A stretch of DNA of 64,000 nucleotides from Anabaena catenula FACHB-362 (GCF_014698735.1 NZ_JACJTQ010000027.1:20001-84000); one strand, 5' to 3'; counted from the stretch's first letter, positions 1 through 9,003 are shown. Made by a program: numbers and translations. The notes: generated by a model from the sequence alone, not told the origin.

Positions 1-294
1 TTAATATAAGTTTTGCTATTTATTTAGTTATATATTTTGAGTTTTTGCTGAACATAAATCATAGCTTCATTAGCTGGATTTACACTTATTTATAATCAAT
101 GGTTTTGTCAACCTCTCAGGGTGGATTTGTCTGCATCAATAGTTTTATTATTATCTTCCACAAGTAGTGCCTCTAGTTTGTACCTCTAGGCATAAATAAA
201 TTTTGTGTACCAACGTTACCTTGAAGTTAAGCACTAAATTGTTTAAGACAAAACAGTCAAAACCTCAAACTCGCTTAATTTTGGAGGTAAAAAA
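1..294. other. AT-rich leader region upstream of the Hlip gene
   Basis: No coding region was found here. The only clear signal is the GGAGG ribosome binding site at 283-287, eight bases before the ATG at 295. The promoter of the Hlip gene should lie in this stretch, but I could not assign a -10 or -35 box with confidence. Confidence 0.5.
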
Positions 295-498
295 ATGGAA
301 ACTCGCTCATCTACTGATATATCAGCTGTTGCTAAAGCCTATAATGGCGTAGATCGTAACGCCTTTATCTTTGGCTGGAATCCCCAAGCCGAATTGTGGA
401 ATGGACGGTTGGCGATGATTGGATTTCTTGCCTATTTAATGTGGGATTTATTCGGCTACAGTGTTCTCCGTGACGTGCTGCACATCATCAGATATTAG
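295..498 (+). CDS. High-light-inducible protein (Hlip/Scp, CAB-ELIP-HLIP family)
   Basis: A 67-residue single-helix protein of the thylakoid membrane. Residues 33-44 (ELWNGRLAMIGF) are the chlorophyll-binding signature of the Hlip family, with the Glu and Arg that ligate chlorophyll and form the helix-locking salt bridge, followed by a hydrophobic segment to about residue 57. Proteins of this family bind chlorophyll and carotenoids, protect photosystem assembly intermediates and are induced by high light; that role is family knowledge. The start is well supported by a GGAGG box eight bases upstream. The gene stands alone, with a repeat-rich region behind it. Which of the several cyanobacterial Hlips this is cannot be decided from the sequence. 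Confidence 0.9.
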   Translation: METRSSTDISAVAKAYNGVDRNAFIFGWNPQAELWNGRLAMIGFLAYLMWDLFGYSVLRDVLHIIRY

Positions 499-995
<497 letters not shown>

Positions 996-2333
996 TCAAA
1001 GTAAAAAACGCACCAACACATAAAAAGCAGAAGTCACAAGTTGCAGCAACATTACAGGAATACCGTAATGTAAAAAAGTCTTAAACGAAATCCTTCTTCC
1101 ATGCTGTTCAGAAATCCCCGCAGCGACAATATTGGAAGATGCACCTACGAGAGTACCATTACCTCCCAAAGTTGCACCAAACATCATGGCGTAAAATAGT
1201 GGTAACACTTCCGGGGGAAACTGTCCTTGATAATCTGAGGCTAAAACTTCTGCTGGTGCTAATCCCACGTTGACAATATATTGTTTAAGTAAGGGAACCA
1301 TCGCCACAACTAAAGGAATATTAGGAATAACGCTAGATAATATCCCCACCAAAAATAACAATACTAGGGAACCTAGGAGAATATTTTTCCCCAAAATCGT
1401 TCCTAAAATACCCGATAAACCTTTAATTACACCTGTTTTATCCAGTCCCCCAATTAACACAAAAATGCTCATAAAAAATATTAAGGTACTCCAATCTACA
1501 TCTTTTAATATGTTGTTGACAGTATCAATGCGGCTGTGATGAGATAATAATAAAGCTAAAGCAGCGCCTAACAAAGCCACCGCAGCAGGTGAAATAGGTA
1601 TTGGTAAGGATTCACCAATTACAAAAAATATCAATACAAAACTTACAATCAATCCACCCACCATTAAAACTCGTGGATGATTGATTTGTGGATGTGGTAG
1701 TTCTGCTAAATCATCTAGTCTTGTATTCCAAATTTTTCTAAATAAAAATGGTAGTGTAACCATCACAGAGACAACAGCCAGTACACCTCCTAAACTCAAG
1801 TTCCATAAATAATCTAGAAAGCTAATATTTACAGCATCACCAACAATAAAAGTGGCAGGATCTCCAACTAAGGTTAACAACCCAGCACTATTAGCAACAA
1901 ACACCATTAAAATTAATAAAGGCACAAAATTGACTCCTATTTCTTGTGCCATAGGCGGAATTAAAGGTGCTAATAACATTACGGTAGTGGCATTGGGTAA
2001 AACTGCACAAATTGGTGTTACTAATACCACTATACCTAATAGTAATTTCTTGCCATTCCCTTGAGCAAGAATGACTATTTGTGTGGCTATATAACTAAAA
2101 ATATTAGTCGGTTCAAATGCTCTTACTAAGACCATCACACCGAAAAATAAACCCAATGTGCCATGACTTTTGCTAATGTAACCAACAGCTTCTGGTAAAG
2201 TCATGATATTAGCAAAAACTAGTAACAAAGCTCCCAATAAAGCCGCAATTGTCAGATGTACCCATTCCGTCATGATTAAAAAAATAACGGAAATAAATAT
2301 GATTATACTAAATACAGCTTGCCAGTTTTCCAC
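996..2333 (-). CDS. ArsB/NhaD-type ion transporter (SLC13/IT superfamily permease)
   Basis: A 445-residue membrane protein with 11-12 hydrophobic segments across its whole length. Two short motif regions typical of the ion transporter superfamily are visible: VLPNATTVML with GDPATFIVG (about residues 111-165) and its C-terminal counterpart GGNGTLVGASSN near residue 400. These match the two re-entrant substrate-binding repeats of ArsB, NhaD and P-protein-like permeases. The ion carried is unknown; Na+/H+ or an anion are both possible. The gene follows the universal stress protein gene by 114 bp on the same strand, with a terminator-like hairpin in the gap, so expression may depend on partial read-through from the c-di-AMP riboswitch promoter further upstream. 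Confidence 0.85.
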   Translation of the reverse strand: MENWQAVFSIIIFISVIFLIMTEWVHLTIAALLGALLLVFANIMTLPEAVGYISKSHGTLGLFFGVMVLVRAFEPTNIFSYIATQIVILAQGNGKKLLLGIVVLVTPICAVLPNATTVMLLAPLIPPMAQEIGVNFVPLLILMVFVANSAGLLTLVGDPATFIVGDAVNISFLDYLWNLSLGGVLAVVSVMVTLPFLFRKIWNTRLDDLAELPHPQINHPRVLMVGGLIVSFVLIFFVIGESLPIPISPAAVALLGAALALLLSHHSRIDTVNNILKDVDWSTLIFFMSIFVLIGGLDKTGVIKGLSGILGTILGKNILLGSLVLLFLVGILSSVIPNIPLVVAMVPLLKQYIVNVGLAPAEVLASDYQGQFPPEVLPLFYAMMFGATLGGNGTLVGASSNIVAAGISEQHGRRISFKTFLHYGIPVMLLQLVTSAFYVLVRFLL

Positions 2334-2368
2334 ACTCTAAACCTCGAAATATTACTGTTTGGATAGTA

Positions 2369-2396
2369 GCGAAAAAGCCACCTAAAGTATAGGTGA
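2369..2396 (-). terminator. Terminator-like hairpin between the usp and transporter genes
   Basis: Read on the minus strand, GTCACCTA and TAGGTGGC form a stem with one mismatch around a short loop, followed directly by five T residues. It lies between the stop of the stress protein gene and the start of the transporter gene, so it could attenuate transcription into the transporter. Confidence 0.5.
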
Positions 2397-2447
2397 CTTT
2401 TCCATAATTTTAATTTAATTTCCAATCACTGTGATTGAAAACAGCAA

Positions 2448-3092
2448 TTATTCATCAATACAACTGGGAATACCCAAGACAGCACAAGGAAAATTAGTGC
2501 CTAGCGTCTTAATCATCGGATGATTGATGGATTTACATCCTAAAAACAGAATATCAGCGGCTTCTGATTCCACAAATTTTTTAAGTTCTGCACCAATACT
2601 GCCAAACCGCAGATGTGATTTAAATGATCCCTGCCATTCTTCAGCTAGAGTTTTGGCTTGCGAGAGAATTTTGTCGGCTTCTTGCAGAAAAGTTCGAGAT
2701 TCTCTTTGTAGCTGTGGTAAACTTGCTGTTATTTTTGGTTGCGTCAATACCAACGTAACTGATTTTGATATATCGCTCACTGGACATTCTAATTGAGGCT
2801 GATTGTGAGCAACTTTGAAAATATCAAAATACTGATTTTTCAAGTTTTCTTCTAATACATACACAGCGTGAACTGTAACTTGAATGTTAGTAGCTAAACT
2901 CGTTTGGTGGGCAATCCAACAGGCAATATCTAGGGCTGTGTGACTCTGAGGGGAAGCATCATAGCCAACAATTAAATTAATGGAGTTGGCTATTTGATGT
3001 TGTTGCGAAACGAGTTTTTCAGGTTCTGGTAGCAATACCATTTGTTCAATTAGGTCATCACGACCCATAGCACTTTCTAAACGTGCTAACAT
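2448..3092 (-). CDS. Universal stress protein (UspA family)
   Basis: About 214 residues from the ATG at 3092. The reading frame stays open upstream to 3161, but the extra residues do not resemble the family, so I prefer the internal start MLARLESAMG. A Usp domain begins with NLIVGYDASPQSHTALD, which is the Usp beta-1 strand with the DxS nucleotide contact. It ends with GCKSINHPMIKTLGTNFPCAVLGIP-like sequence; this end is a degenerate form of the ATP-binding GxxG(9x)G(S/T) loop, so ATP binding is uncertain. It lies downstream of a c-di-AMP riboswitch and upstream of an ion transporter. Usp proteins next to transporters often act as their nucleotide-responsive regulators; for this gene that is inference. 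Confidence 0.85.
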   Translation of the reverse strand: MLARLESAMGRDDLIEQMVLLPEPEKLVSQQHQIANSINLIVGYDASPQSHTALDIACWIAHQTSLATNIQVTVHAVYVLEENLKNQYFDIFKVAHNQPQLECPVSDISKSVTLVLTQPKITASLPQLQRESRTFLQEADKILSQAKTLAEEWQGSFKSHLRFGSIGAELKKFVESEAADILFLGCKSINHPMIKTLGTNFPCAVLGIPSCIDE

Positions 3093-3219
3093 TGGCTTAA
3101 TTTTCACAGCTTTAACTTCTCTCCCATGAAACGAATGACGAATGAGAAGCAGGGATGCCAATTTAGGATTTAGGATTTAGGATTGAGCCAAAATCATCAA
3201 TCTAAAATTGATTTAGGAA

Positions 3220-3264
3220 ACCCCAATCATAACTGCTACTACAGCCAAGGTTTTGGGGGTTCCT
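3220..3264 (-). terminator. Hairpin downstream of the riboswitch, candidate expression platform
   Basis: On the minus strand GGAACCCCCAA pairs with TTGGGGTTTCC (11 positions, one mismatch) around a loop of about 22 bases, starting immediately after the aptamer. The following run of T is weak, so it may act as an attenuator rather than a strong terminator. Confidence 0.5.
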
Positions 3265-3265
3265 T

Positions 3266-3384
3266 CCATTGCCGACGGAGTTAGCTGACGGGCTAAGACT
3301 GGAAGGTGTCTCTCGTTAGATTAGCCCCAATTTTTGGTTCCTCCGCTTTAAATCCAGCTTTCATGAATTTAAATTAGGCTACCC
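3266..3384 (-). promoter_or_regulatory. c-di-AMP riboswitch (ydaO/yuaA class), upstream of usp-transporter unit
   Basis: On the minus strand the conserved blocks of the ydaO aptamer occur in the right order: GCCTAAT near the 5' side of P1, GGAGGAACC, TTGGGGCTAAT, a short peripheral stem, then AGCCCGTCAGCTAACTCCG and GGCAAT closing P1. The aptamer faces the universal stress protein gene, whose start lies about 170 bp downstream. Between them is a hairpin with arms GGAACCCCCAA and TTGGGGTTTCC that could be the expression platform. Riboswitches of this class sense cyclic di-AMP and usually turn expression off when the ligand is high; that behaviour is known for the class, not shown here. Confidence 0.93.
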
Positions 3385-3407
3385 ACTAAAAAGACAATAA
3401 TACTATT

Positions 3408-4244
3408 TTATTCTTCTGAAGTAAAGTGGTGATCTAGAAAATTTAGCGCGTGGTTGCGGAGTTCAAAATATTCTTTAGAATTTCGGATCACACTGCGATC
3501 GCGTGGACGCTGAAACGGAACTTTGAGAATTTCCCCGATTGTAGCAGATGGTCCATTGGTCATTAAGACAATTCGATCAGACATATAAATTGCTTCGTCT
3601 ACATCATGAGTAATCATCATTACGGCTTGACGATGATTTTCCCAGATATCTAATACCTGACGCTGCAATTTACCACGAGTTAAAGCATCTAGTGCGCCAA
3701 AAGGTTCATCCATTAATAACATTTTCGGACGAATTGCCAAAGCCCTAGCAATACCTACTCTTTGTTTCATACCTCCAGAAATTTCATCGGGATATTTATC
3801 GGCTGCTGGTGTTAAGTTTACCATTGCCAAGTGTTCATTGACAATGCTAATTTTTTCAGCACGATTAGCATTTTTTAGCACTTCATCAACAGCTAAACGG
3901 ATATTTTCGCGCACCGTTAACCAAGGTAAGAGCGAGTAATTTTGAAATACCATCATCCTATCTGCACCTGGCTTGCGGATTTCTTTGCCATCTAAACGTA
4001 CTGAGCCAGATGTGGCTTTTTGAAATCCACCAATAATTTTCAGTAATGTTGATTTACCACAACCTGAATGACCAATTACAGAAATATACTCATCTTCACC
4101 AATCGTAAGATTAACGCCATCTAAGACAACAGCATCTCCTTTGTCTGGTGTTGGATAAGACTTGACCAAATTTTCAATTTCCAGAAATCCATGATGGGGC
4201 TTAACTTCTTGATAAGACTCGTTTGAGAAGGAGGTATATTGCAT
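3408..4244 (-). CDS. ABC transporter ATP-binding protein, nitrate/sulfonate/bicarbonate type (NrtD/CmpD-like)
   Basis: A 278-residue ABC ATPase with all core motifs: Walker A GHSGCGKST (58-66), Q-loop region FQNYSLLPWL, signature SGGMKQR (157-163), Walker B MLLMDEP (176-182) and a switch His in MITHDVDEA. The layout and length match the NrtD/CmpD/SsuB/TauB family that powers uptake of small anions. It is the third gene of a leftward unit after the permease and the binding protein, separated from the latter by about 190 bp filled with palindromic repeats. The substrate cannot be read from this subunit. Confidence 0.9.
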   Translation of the reverse strand: MQYTSFSNESYQEVKPHHGFLEIENLVKSYPTPDKGDAVVLDGVNLTIGEDEYISVIGHSGCGKSTLLKIIGGFQKATSGSVRLDGKEIRKPGADRMMVFQNYSLLPWLTVRENIRLAVDEVLKNANRAEKISIVNEHLAMVNLTPAADKYPDEISGGMKQRVGIARALAIRPKMLLMDEPFGALDALTRGKLQRQVLDIWENHRQAVMMITHDVDEAIYMSDRIVLMTNGPSATIGEILKVPFQRPRDRSVIRNSKEYFELRNHALNFLDHHFTSEE

Positions 4245-4282
4245 GATTAAATATTCCTGAATTAGTTAAATTTTGGGGCGTA

Positions 4283-4432
4283 AATATTTTTGGTTCCCAT
4301 ACTCTGTATTCTCGTTCCCATACTCTGTATGGGAATGAATTCTAGAAGGCTCTGCTTCTAAAGTCATTGAAGGCGGAGCCTTTGTGATTGCATTCCCAGT
4401 CAGAGACTGGGAACGAGATAATATGCCCCTAA
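4283..4432. repeat. Palindromic repeat cluster between ABC transporter genes
   Basis: Three hairpins lie side by side: TTCCCATACTCTGTATGGGAA at about 4315-4335 (loop CTCT), AGAAG/CTTCT at 4344-4359, and CCCAGTCAGAGACTGGG at about 4393-4410. CGTTCCC at the left and GGGAACG at the right also pair, so the block can fold as one branched palindrome. It sits inside what should be a single transcript and may affect mRNA processing between binding-protein and ATPase genes. Confidence 0.7.
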
Positions 4433-4433
4433 G

Positions 4434-5876
4434 TTAGGACATGAAAAAACGATTGGGAGCGTTAGCCCTGATGGCAAAACTATTTAGATAACCGACAGGA
4501 TCACTAGGGTCAAAGCCTTTTTTATCTATGAATACTTCGGGCGATTCAACTTTATAATCATCCTTGGGGCATTGAATTCCCATTTCCGCAGCTATATCTC
4601 GATATAAATCTGTTCGCCACCCTCTTTCGGCTATTTTATTGGCATTTTTGGGAATTTCTTTGATTTGTCCCCAACGGGCGGCTTGAGTCATGAACCAAAT
4701 ACTTCGAGAACGCCATAAAAATGTCGAATGTTCTCCTGTTTCTTGGGGAATATTCTCAGGAATATCGTAGAAAATTGTGGTGTCAGCAGCTTTAATAGTG
4801 CGGTCTTTACCATCAAACCCACCATAGTTGTAATTGCCAATAATTCCCGGAGAAGTCAACTTAGTTATGGGTGCATCTTTTTGTTTGGGTTTTGCGCCGG
4901 TAAAGGATTTTTCTGTCATTAATTGTGCTACTTCTTGCCGATTTTCGGGTTTGCTGCAATACTGACAAGCTTCTATCATTGCTTTCACCAAAGAACGATA
5001 GGTTTTGGGATAGTTAATGATGAAAGATTCCATTACTCCTAACAATCTGTCTGGGTGTCCTTGCCAAACTTCTTTACCTTGTGCGAAGGTAAAACCAATA
5101 CCTTCGTTACCTGTAATTGCTCTACTGTTCCAAGGTTCGGCTACCATGTAAGCTTGCATAGCGCCAATTCTCATGTTTGTCACCATTTGCGGTGGGGAAA
5201 CGATGATTACCCGAAATTCCTTAAAGGGGTCTATACCAGCAGCAGCAGATATATAGCGGACAAAGTATTCATAAATAGCAGAACTCAAAACTACTGCCCA
5301 AATTTTCTTTTCCGGGGGTTGTTGGTTAAAATAGCCCCGAAAGTCTTTTCCAAAGGCTTCTAAGGCACCATCACCATATTTCTGCTGATATTCGTACCAA
5401 GGACGGATGCCAAAGTCCCACATCTCTTTGTTCATGGTCATGGCGTTACCGTGACGGTGTATGGTCATGGCTGCACATAGGGGGGCATGACGTGCGCCTT
5501 CTGCACCTATTCTGGCGTTGGTGACAGCACCGGAGACGACTGGTGCAGCGTCGAGACGACCAAAAATTAAGCCGTCGCGGGAATTACCCCAACTAGCTTC
5601 GCGGTTGAGTTTGACGTTTAAGCCATATTTGTGGAAGAATCCTTTTTTCCATGCGATCGCAAATGGCGCACAATCATTAACAGGAACATAACCAACTGTA
5701 ATATTCGGTTTTTCTAAATCTTGGGGTCTAACTAAGGGTTTTACAGCTAAAGCCGCTTCTGTCAGTCCTTTAACAGACTTATCTCCAGATGTCCCACAGG
5801 ATGACAACGCTATTCCCGCAGTCGTTAAACCTATTCCCTTAATAAAATCTCTGCGAGTCCAATGATTTTCACTCAT
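4434..5876 (-). CDS. ABC transporter substrate-binding protein, NrtA/CmpA-like
   Basis: A 484-residue reading frame begins at 5888. I prefer the ATG at about 5876 (MSENHWTRRDFIKG, 480 residues). The N-terminus has a twin-arginine motif RRDFIKG, a hydrophobic stretch and a Cys in ALSSCG, consistent with Tat export and lipid anchoring. The mature part (PNITVGYVPVNDCAPFAIAWKKGFF) is a type II periplasmic binding protein of the NrtA/CmpA family, somewhat longer than the usual 440-450 residues. Nitrate and bicarbonate proteins of this family share the fold, so the ligand is unassigned. The gene lies 175-190 bp from each transporter partner, with repeats in both gaps. Confidence 0.87.
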   Translation of the reverse strand: MSENHWTRRDFIKGIGLTTAGIALSSCGTSGDKSVKGLTEAALAVKPLVRPQDLEKPNITVGYVPVNDCAPFAIAWKKGFFHKYGLNVKLNREASWGNSRDGLIFGRLDAAPVVSGAVTNARIGAEGARHAPLCAAMTIHRHGNAMTMNKEMWDFGIRPWYEYQQKYGDGALEAFGKDFRGYFNQQPPEKKIWAVVLSSAIYEYFVRYISAAAGIDPFKEFRVIIVSPPQMVTNMRIGAMQAYMVAEPWNSRAITGNEGIGFTFAQGKEVWQGHPDRLLGVMESFIINYPKTYRSLVKAMIEACQYCSKPENRQEVAQLMTEKSFTGAKPKQKDAPITKLTSPGIIGNYNYGGFDGKDRTIKAADTTIFYDIPENIPQETGEHSTFLWRSRSIWFMTQAARWGQIKEIPKNANKIAERGWRTDLYRDIAAEMGIQCPKDDYKVESPEVFIDKKGFDPSDPVGYLNSFAIRANAPNRFFMS

Positions 5877-5935
5877 AATCGTATCCAATTTTGGATTTTA
5901 GATTTTTCGCATTGCTGATTAATGGGATGATTTTT

Positions 5936-6062
5936 TTCTCACGCAGAGACGCAAAGAGAAAAAGTTTTCAAAGTTAAATTTAATGATTTCATCCTGTAAT
6001 TATGCAACGCCAAACTCTTAATTTCTCCCTGTTTCTCTGCGCCTCTGCGTGAAATAAAATCA
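5936..6062. repeat. Inverted repeat pair of the CACGCAGAG(A/G)CGCA(A/G)AGA family
   Basis: TTCTCACGCAGAGACGCAAA at the left end and its inverted relative TCTCTGCGCCTCTGCGTGAA at the right end flank about 75 bp. This looks like a small non-autonomous mobile repeat, inserted between permease and binding-protein genes. A related fragment occurs near 61628-61670. Confidence 0.7.
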
Positions 6063-6908
6063 TCAACTTCCTGGACGATGAGTCACTAACTCTTGAATTT
6101 TGCCCACAGCATAATCTAAAACTAAGCCAGTTAAACCAATTACAAACACAGCCAGAAATACAGAACTAAGATTTAAACGACTCCATTCATCCCAGACAAA
6201 AAAGCCGATTCCTACACCACCTGTCAGCATTTCTACGGCAACAATTACCAGCCAAGCAATGCCTAAACTAATTCGCAAACCTGTGAAAATATAAGGCAAA
6301 CTGGCAGGCCAAATAATCTTAATCACCTGCCGCCACCGTGGCATTTCCAACACCTGCGCTACATCTAAATAATCTTTAGAAACGCTAGAAACTCCCAAGG
6401 CTGTATTAATAATAGTTGGCCAAAGGGAAGTAATGAAAATCACAAAAATAGCAGAAGGATCTGCCAAATTGAAAATAGCTAAAGAGATAGGTAACCAAGC
6501 TAGGGGTGAAACGGGTTTAAATATCTGAATAATGGGATTAAAAGCCAGCATTGCTGGTCTAGACATCCCAATCAAAAAGCCCAAGGGAATAGCTACTAAT
6601 GCACCTAATCCAAAACCTAGTAATACCCTGCGTAAACTGGCTAATAATAACCACCCAATTCCTAAGTTACCAGGACCTCTTTCATAGAAAGGATTTAAGA
6701 TGTAGTCCAAATTTGCAATTAAAGCTTCTGGTGGTGTAGGCATCAATTCACGATTAGCAAGTGCTACTACCCACCAGAGCAAAACTATTCCCAAAAAGCC
6801 TACAACAGGCAATAGGAACTCATCCCGAAGAATAACAGGTTTTGCTTTTTTCCAAGCAAACCTTCCAGCAACGGCAATCGTTGCAGCTAAATTCAGTTGC
6901 AAAATCAT
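6063..6908 (-). CDS. ABC transporter permease, NrtB/CmpB-like
   Basis: A 281-residue inner-membrane protein with about six membrane segments. It has the conserved cytoplasmic EAA loop contacting the ATPase (DVAQVLEMPRWRQVIKIIWP, about residues 180-199). The family is the BPD_transp_1 permease of nitrate, bicarbonate, sulfonate or taurine importers. It is the first gene of the leftward unit permease, binding protein, ATPase, which differs from the usual nrtABCD and cmpABCD order where the binding protein comes first. The mRNA leader carries a c-di-AMP riboswitch. The start ATG is at 6908. Confidence 0.9.
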   Translation of the reverse strand: MILQLNLAATIAVAGRFAWKKAKPVILRDEFLLPVVGFLGIVLLWWVVALANRELMPTPPEALIANLDYILNPFYERGPGNLGIGWLLLASLRRVLLGFGLGALVAIPLGFLIGMSRPAMLAFNPIIQIFKPVSPLAWLPISLAIFNLADPSAIFVIFITSLWPTIINTALGVSSVSKDYLDVAQVLEMPRWRQVIKIIWPASLPYIFTGLRISLGIAWLVIVAVEMLTGGVGIGFFVWDEWSRLNLSSVFLAVFVIGLTGLVLDYAVGKIQELVTHRPGS

Positions 6909-7017
6909 ATCGTAACCTCAACAGAGTTCAGCACGCATACACTGAAACTGAGCAGTACCAGCCTTGGACACTGATGAGATCAAAACATTATCAAAATGCT
7001 GTCTCTTCAGTCTCCTC

Positions 7018-7213
7018 TCAATGCCTACGAAGTTAGCTGACGGGCTAGGGCTGAGAGATGCCCCTCTTTCAGAAGTGATGAGTTTTGAGTGTTGAATTAA
7101 ATATTAACTAATTCTTCACTTTTGACTCTTAATTGGTCACTTTTTGAGAAATACGCCCCACAATTTGGTTCCTCCGCTCCAGCGTTAAGCTAGGTGCTGG
7201 ATTAGGCTGACTT
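7018..7213 (-). promoter_or_regulatory. c-di-AMP riboswitch (ydaO/yuaA class), upstream of the NrtB/A/D-like ABC transporter
   Basis: On the minus strand the same aptamer blocks as in the copy at 3266-3384 are found: AGCCTAATCC, GGAGCGGAGGAACC, TTGTGGGGCG, then TAGCCCGTCAGCTAACTTCG and GTAGGCAT. The two copies are nearly identical in the core but differ in the peripheral arm, which here is about 80 bases longer and contains AGTGA/TCACT pairing and direct-repeat-like AT-rich sequence. The permease start is about 110 bp downstream. Sensing of c-di-AMP follows from the class. Confidence 0.92.
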
Positions 7214-7602
7214 ACTCTAAATATATACTAACAGCCACACAATAACATTAATGTACAGTAAAAGCATCTGTATTGATGATCAATATTATTAATTTAACTA
7301 CTTAATTTTCCTGGGTATCCTCATTTTTCGGTAATAATTCCTATCTATAGAATTGTCTTGTGAGTGAATCTCTACCTATAGGCATATATACAAGAGTAAC
7401 TATCAACAATTGTGGATTTTATTTGGGTATGTTGGCTAATTTATTATCTTTATGGTATAAAGTTTACTTTAAAGGCTGTAGATTGCAGGTTGGTTGCTAT
7501 CTAACAGATGTGAGATGTGAGTTATATCAATAATTGTGAGGACAAACCCCTAGAATCGTTAGACTAATTGCATATACAATTAGATTCACTGAGTTGAAAA
7601 AC
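7214..7602. other. Intergenic region between divergent ABC operon and kinase genes
   Basis: No gene seen. The promoter of the leftward riboswitch-ABC unit and that of the rightward kinase must both lie here. The stretch is AT-rich and has no obvious large repeat. Confidence 0.5.
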
Positions 7603-8796
7603 ATGGATTTTAGTCAATTGCTGGCTGATCGAACTGATATTATCATAGATAAATGGGTGACAGCCGTTCGCCAAGATCGGCGGATTGAAAGTGCTGATAA
7701 TCTATCCTATAGTGCAATTAAAAATCACATTCCATATGTCTTAAAAGCAATGGTGACGGTACTTTCAACATCTCAGGGTAATGATTTTAAATCCATAGTA
7801 ACAGCTAGTTGGCAACATGGAGTGATTAGAGCTACACAAGGCTTTGATTCAGCAGAAATTGCTAGGGAATATCATCACTTAAGAACAGTAATATTTGACA
7901 TAATGCAAGCAGATTTATTGCAAGCAAAGCCAACAGATATAATTCGGGTTATGCGGTTGATTAACATCGTAATTGATGAAGCAATCGCTAGGTGTTTTAA
8001 TAGTTATGTTGATGAACGATTAAGAGAATTAGAGCTTCTGCAAAACACTTTAACGTTGCATAATCAGGAACTAACCCGCTTAGTTAATTCTCATCGACAA
8101 CACCTCTCATTACTAACTCATGATTTAAAACAACCCCTAGCGTCAATTATAGGTTACTCTGATTTATTTTTACGTGAACATAAAAAGACCCCTGTAAAAA
8201 ATACTTATCACAATATCGAACATATTGAACGAGTGTTACGTAATGGCAGACACTTGCTACGTTTAATTAATGATCTACTAGAATTATCGCGGTATGAAGC
8301 CGGACAAATCAAAATTGAACTTACATCAACTGATGTCTGTGAAATCATTAGTAATGTATGTGAAATGTTGGAACCTTTAGCTGCTGAAAAAAAATTGTCT
8401 CTCGTCGTTGATTGTGAACAAAATTACCCAAAAATAATCACAGATGCATTTCAAATACAACAAGTTATTACAAACCTTATTAGTAATGCGATTCGCTATA
8501 CAGAGTCGGGAAGTATTAATATTACTTCTCATGTATTAGATAATCAAAAGTGGGAGTTTGCCGTTTCTGATACAGGTATTGGCATTAGACCAGAAGACCA
8601 AAAGCAGATTTTTGAACCTTATTTTCGTTGTAATAATCAAAAGTCCCATCTTCCTGATAGTACTGGTTTAGGTTTGGCAATAGTTTCGCGGTTGGTAAAA
8701 CTATTACAAGGTGAAATTAAGCTAGTTTCTCAGCCGGAAGTTGGTTCTACTTTTACTGTAATTCTGCCTTTGCAAATGGAAATGAAAGAAAGTTGA
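7603..8796 (+). CDS. Histidine kinase with N-terminal RsbRD domain (copy 1)
   Basis: About 397 residues from the ATG at 7603 (a TTG nine bases upstream is in frame, but the paralogue starts at MDFSQLL). Residues 1-145 resemble the helical RsbRD N-terminal sensor domain; then a short coiled coil, a HisKA domain with phospho-acceptor His173 in LLTHDLKQPLASI, and an HATPase domain with N box NLISNAIRYTE, G1 DTGIGI and G2 GLGLAI. There are no membrane segments, so it is cytoplasmic. No response regulator gene is adjacent. It is one of two tandem copies; the last 200 bp is almost identical to copy 2 while the front half has drifted. Confidence 0.9.
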   Translation: MDFSQLLADRTDIIIDKWVTAVRQDRRIESADNLSYSAIKNHIPYVLKAMVTVLSTSQGNDFKSIVTASWQHGVIRATQGFDSAEIAREYHHLRTVIFDIMQADLLQAKPTDIIRVMRLINIVIDEAIARCFNSYVDERLRELELLQNTLTLHNQELTRLVNSHRQHLSLLTHDLKQPLASIIGYSDLFLREHKKTPVKNTYHNIEHIERVLRNGRHLLRLINDLLELSRYEAGQIKIELTSTDVCEIISNVCEMLEPLAAEKKLSLVVDCEQNYPKIITDAFQIQQVITNLISNAIRYTESGSINITSHVLDNQKWEFAVSDTGIGIRPEDQKQIFEPYFRCNNQKSHLPDSTGLGLAIVSRLVKLLQGEIKLVSQPEVGSTFTVILPLQMEMKES

Positions 8797-8851
8797 TTTC
8801 GCTCAAAGAGACAAAAGATATTTTTGCAGCTTTCAGTAAAATCAACAATTT

Positions 8852-8905
8852 TCACTCTAACAAACCGCGTTTTTTCAATTTAGCTAACGCATCTTCATCT
8901 GCATG
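8852..8905 (-). pseudogene. Duplicated C-terminal tail of rnc
   Basis: On the minus strand this codes for ALAKLKKRGL followed by LE and a stop, matching the last residues of the intact RNase III gene at 10262-10954. The DNA between the kinase stop and this point is also alike in both places (AAAGAGACAAAAGATATTTT occurs in each). The tandem duplication of the kinase therefore carried along the end of the converging rnc gene, which now sits stranded between the two kinases. Similarity stops near 8900, which marks the duplication breakpoint. Confidence 0.8.
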
Positions 8906-9003
8906 GTTTTTTATCGAGCAGATACTAAAAATTTGTGAGAAGATAACTTATATTTCGTTACACTGTTTGCATAAGGTAATTTAATTAACTGAATTTTAAA
9001 AAA

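Noticed and set aside
4434..6908. Calling the ABC importer nrtABD or cmpABD
   Set aside because: Gene order, riboswitch control and absence of nirA, narB or a fourth subunit do not fit; the substrate is left open.
7020..7200. TPP or guanidine (ykkC) riboswitch for the ABC transporter leader
   Set aside because: A CTGAGA string and the transporter type suggested these at first, but on the coding strand the conserved blocks GGAGGAACC and CCCGTCAGCTAAC fit the ydaO class only.
8793..8984. 63-codon plus-strand frame after kinase copy 1, and the 70-codon frame at 10197-10409
   Set aside because: The two are alike only because of the duplicated rnc end; they read rnc or its remnant from the wrong strand.
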